NCBI RefSeq assembly: GCF_900103135.1
Contig: NZ_FNGO01000006.1
Span: 1-64,000 of the forward strand
DNA length: 64,000 bases
DNA from: Halarsenatibacter silvermanii
GTDB taxonomy: Bacteria; Bacillota; Halanaerobiia; Halanaerobiales; Halarsenatibacteraceae
Direction of reading: 5' to 3'
Of this stretch, positions 63,076 to 64,000 are shown piece by piece. The notes under the pieces are model-generated. The model saw nothing but the letters and a program-made list of their open reading frames with translations. It was not told where the DNA came from and ran no database searches. The position numbers and the translations under genes are program-made. Numbering within the stretch: the stretch's first letter is position 1; each line of letters opens with the position of its first letter.

Positions 63076-63267
63076 TTAATTAAATAATTGGATAGAAGTG
63101 CTGGAATCTGTAAAGCGAAGTGATACCGGAAACTTTCGAGTTTAGCGGGGGGAGAACGATTTTTGGTAAAAACTAAACTCAAACACAGGAAAAATTTCAT
63201 CGTGAACAGAGGATTTTAAAAATGAATAACGAACAGAGGATAACAAGTTCAAAGGAGATGATGTGCA

Positions 63268-63738
63268 GTGAAGACTTCCGAAAGAGTAGCCGGCCGGGTT
63301 GAAACCATGCTAAGTGGTGAAGATCTCGAGCTCGTCGCCGTCGATTACGTAAAAGAAGGCTCCGAAAGAGTTTTGAGAGTTTTTATCGAAAATAGAGAGG
63401 GAGAGGTTGATCTGGAAGACTGCGAAAGAATAAGCAGAGGGCTTTCCGACTGGCTGGATGAGGAGGATTTTATCTCGGAAAGCTATATTCTTGAAGTGTC
63501 CTCGCCAGGACTGGAAAGACCTCTCAGAGGCAGAGAGGATTTTTCCAGATTTGCCGGCGAAAATGTCTTTATCAGGACCTATGCTCCTATCGAGGATAAA
63601 AAGGAATTCACCGGAATTCTTCAGGGGATAGATGATGACACCGTCGAGGTGATGCTCAAGGAGAACGGTAAAAGAGTGGCGCTGCCCTACAGCAGCATCG
63701 CCAAGGCGCGTCTAGATGTAGATTTTCAGCTGGAATGA
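63268..63738 (+). CDS. rimP: Ribosome maturation factor RimP
   Basis: This 156-residue factor is needed for 30S maturation. The N-domain carries LELVAVDYVKEGSERVLRVFIENREG and DLEDCERISRGLSDWLDEEDFI, followed by the YILEVSSPGLERPLRGREDFSRF motif and an SH3-like C-domain. GTG start with AAAGGAG upstream. It precedes nusA by 12 nt, the conserved order. Confidence 0.95.
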   Translation: MKTSERVAGRVETMLSGEDLELVAVDYVKEGSERVLRVFIENREGEVDLEDCERISRGLSDWLDEEDFISESYILEVSSPGLERPLRGREDFSRFAGENVFIRTYAPIEDKKEFTGILQGIDDDTVEVMLKENGKRVALPYSSIAKARLDVDFQLE

Positions 63739-63750
63739 GGAGGCTAAGAT

Positions 63751-64000
63751 ATGAATTTTGATTTTCTTCAGGCCCTCGACGATATAGAACAGGAAAAAGA
63801 TATTCCCAAAGAGATTTTGATCGATGCGCTGGAGACAGCGCTGGAATCAGCCTATAAAAAAGATTATGGTTCCAAGGAAAATGTCCACGTAGAGGTGGAT
63901 ACCGATCGAGGGGAGGTAAAGGTCTACTCCCGCCGACGTGTGGTCGAGGAAGTGGACAATGAAAATTTTGAAATAGATATGGAAAGAGCGCAGGAAATCG
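63751..64000 (+). CDS. nusA: Transcription factor NusA, N-terminal part (runs off the window)
   Basis: The frame starts at ATG 63751 after GAGGAGG and is open to the window edge, giving 83 residues. It begins MNFDFLQALDDIEQEKDIPKEILIDALETAL, followed by ESAYKKDYG, the RNA-polymerase-binding N-domain of NusA. The position directly after rimP confirms it. S1 and KH domains lie outside the window. Confidence 0.95.
   Translation, partial: MNFDFLQALDDIEQEKDIPKEILIDALETALESAYKKDYGSKENVHVEVDTDRGEVKVYSRRRVVEEVDNENFEIDMERAQEI

Larger units (their letters stand above)
62941..63267 (+). promoter_or_regulatory. Spacer and leader between polC and rimP
   Basis: This 327-nt stretch has no gene. It holds a promoter (62978-63006), a GGAGTGGG/CCCACTCC hairpin (63055-63075) and a second inverted repeat, GAGTTTAG (63138-63145) with CTAAACTC (63174-63181), enclosing a G-rich loop. 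The predicted leader of about 255 nt is long for a simple start. Confidence 0.6.

Overview
The window looks like a chromosome segment of an anaerobic, outer-membrane-bearing member of the Firmicutes, most likely Halanaerobiales or a close relative. Firmicutes markers are CodY, HslUV next to CodY, PolC-type polymerase, and the order rpsB-tsf-pyrH-frr-uppS-cdsA-dxr-rseP-ispG-proS-polC-rimP-nusA. Diderm markers are two secretins, PilMNOP inner-membrane platforms and a beta-barrel-like protein ending in phenylalanine. Anaerobic markers are class III ribonucleotide reductase, a 2-oxoacid:ferredoxin-type oxidoreductase and non-haem-iron proteins. Proteins are rich in Glu/Asp, which fits a salt-adapted organism. 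The assignment is inference, because no rRNA is present. Nearly every gene lies on the plus strand.

Region 1 (1-26777) is a type IV pilus locus with two paralogous machines. Cluster 1 (1905-11999) has pilB, pilT, pilC, pilD, pilM, pilN, pilO, pilP and a secretin ending in a SPOR-like domain. A hemerythrin gene and cheX follow. Cluster 2 (13333-22456) has pilB, a major-pilin-like gene, pilC, pilM, pilN, pilO, pilP and a secretin ending in a LysM-like domain; it has no pilT or pilD of its own. Prepilin-like genes flank the locus. Upstream (1-1285) is an acidic repeat protein and a prepilin with beta-repeats. Downstream (22630-25110) are a PilX-like prepilin fused to an Asp-box propeller-like domain and two minor pilins. 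A barrel protein and a lipoprotein close the region. These surface genes are visibly more AT-rich than the machine genes.

Region 2 (27084-37999) is metabolic: a patatin-like phospholipase; an anaerobic nucleotide reductase whose glycyl-radical domain is encoded as a separate 46-residue protein downstream of nrdG; a PfpI-family protein; a two-subunit oxidoreductase; a ferritin-like protein; a SIMPL-domain protein; and dprA. Region 3 (38073-46457) holds topA, trmFO, hslVU and codY, followed by the chemotaxis genes cheW, cheC and cheD.

Region 4 (46458-64000) is the conserved translation, envelope, isoprenoid and replication block, running off the end inside nusA. It contains a probable rpsB leader RNA and two copies of a small MITE-like element with inverted ends and 8-bp flanking repeats. 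No tRNA, rRNA, CRISPR array or complete insertion sequence was seen. The most unusual items are the split NrdD, the paired pilus machines with different wall-binding secretin tails, the propeller-bearing prepilin and the MITE-like pair.
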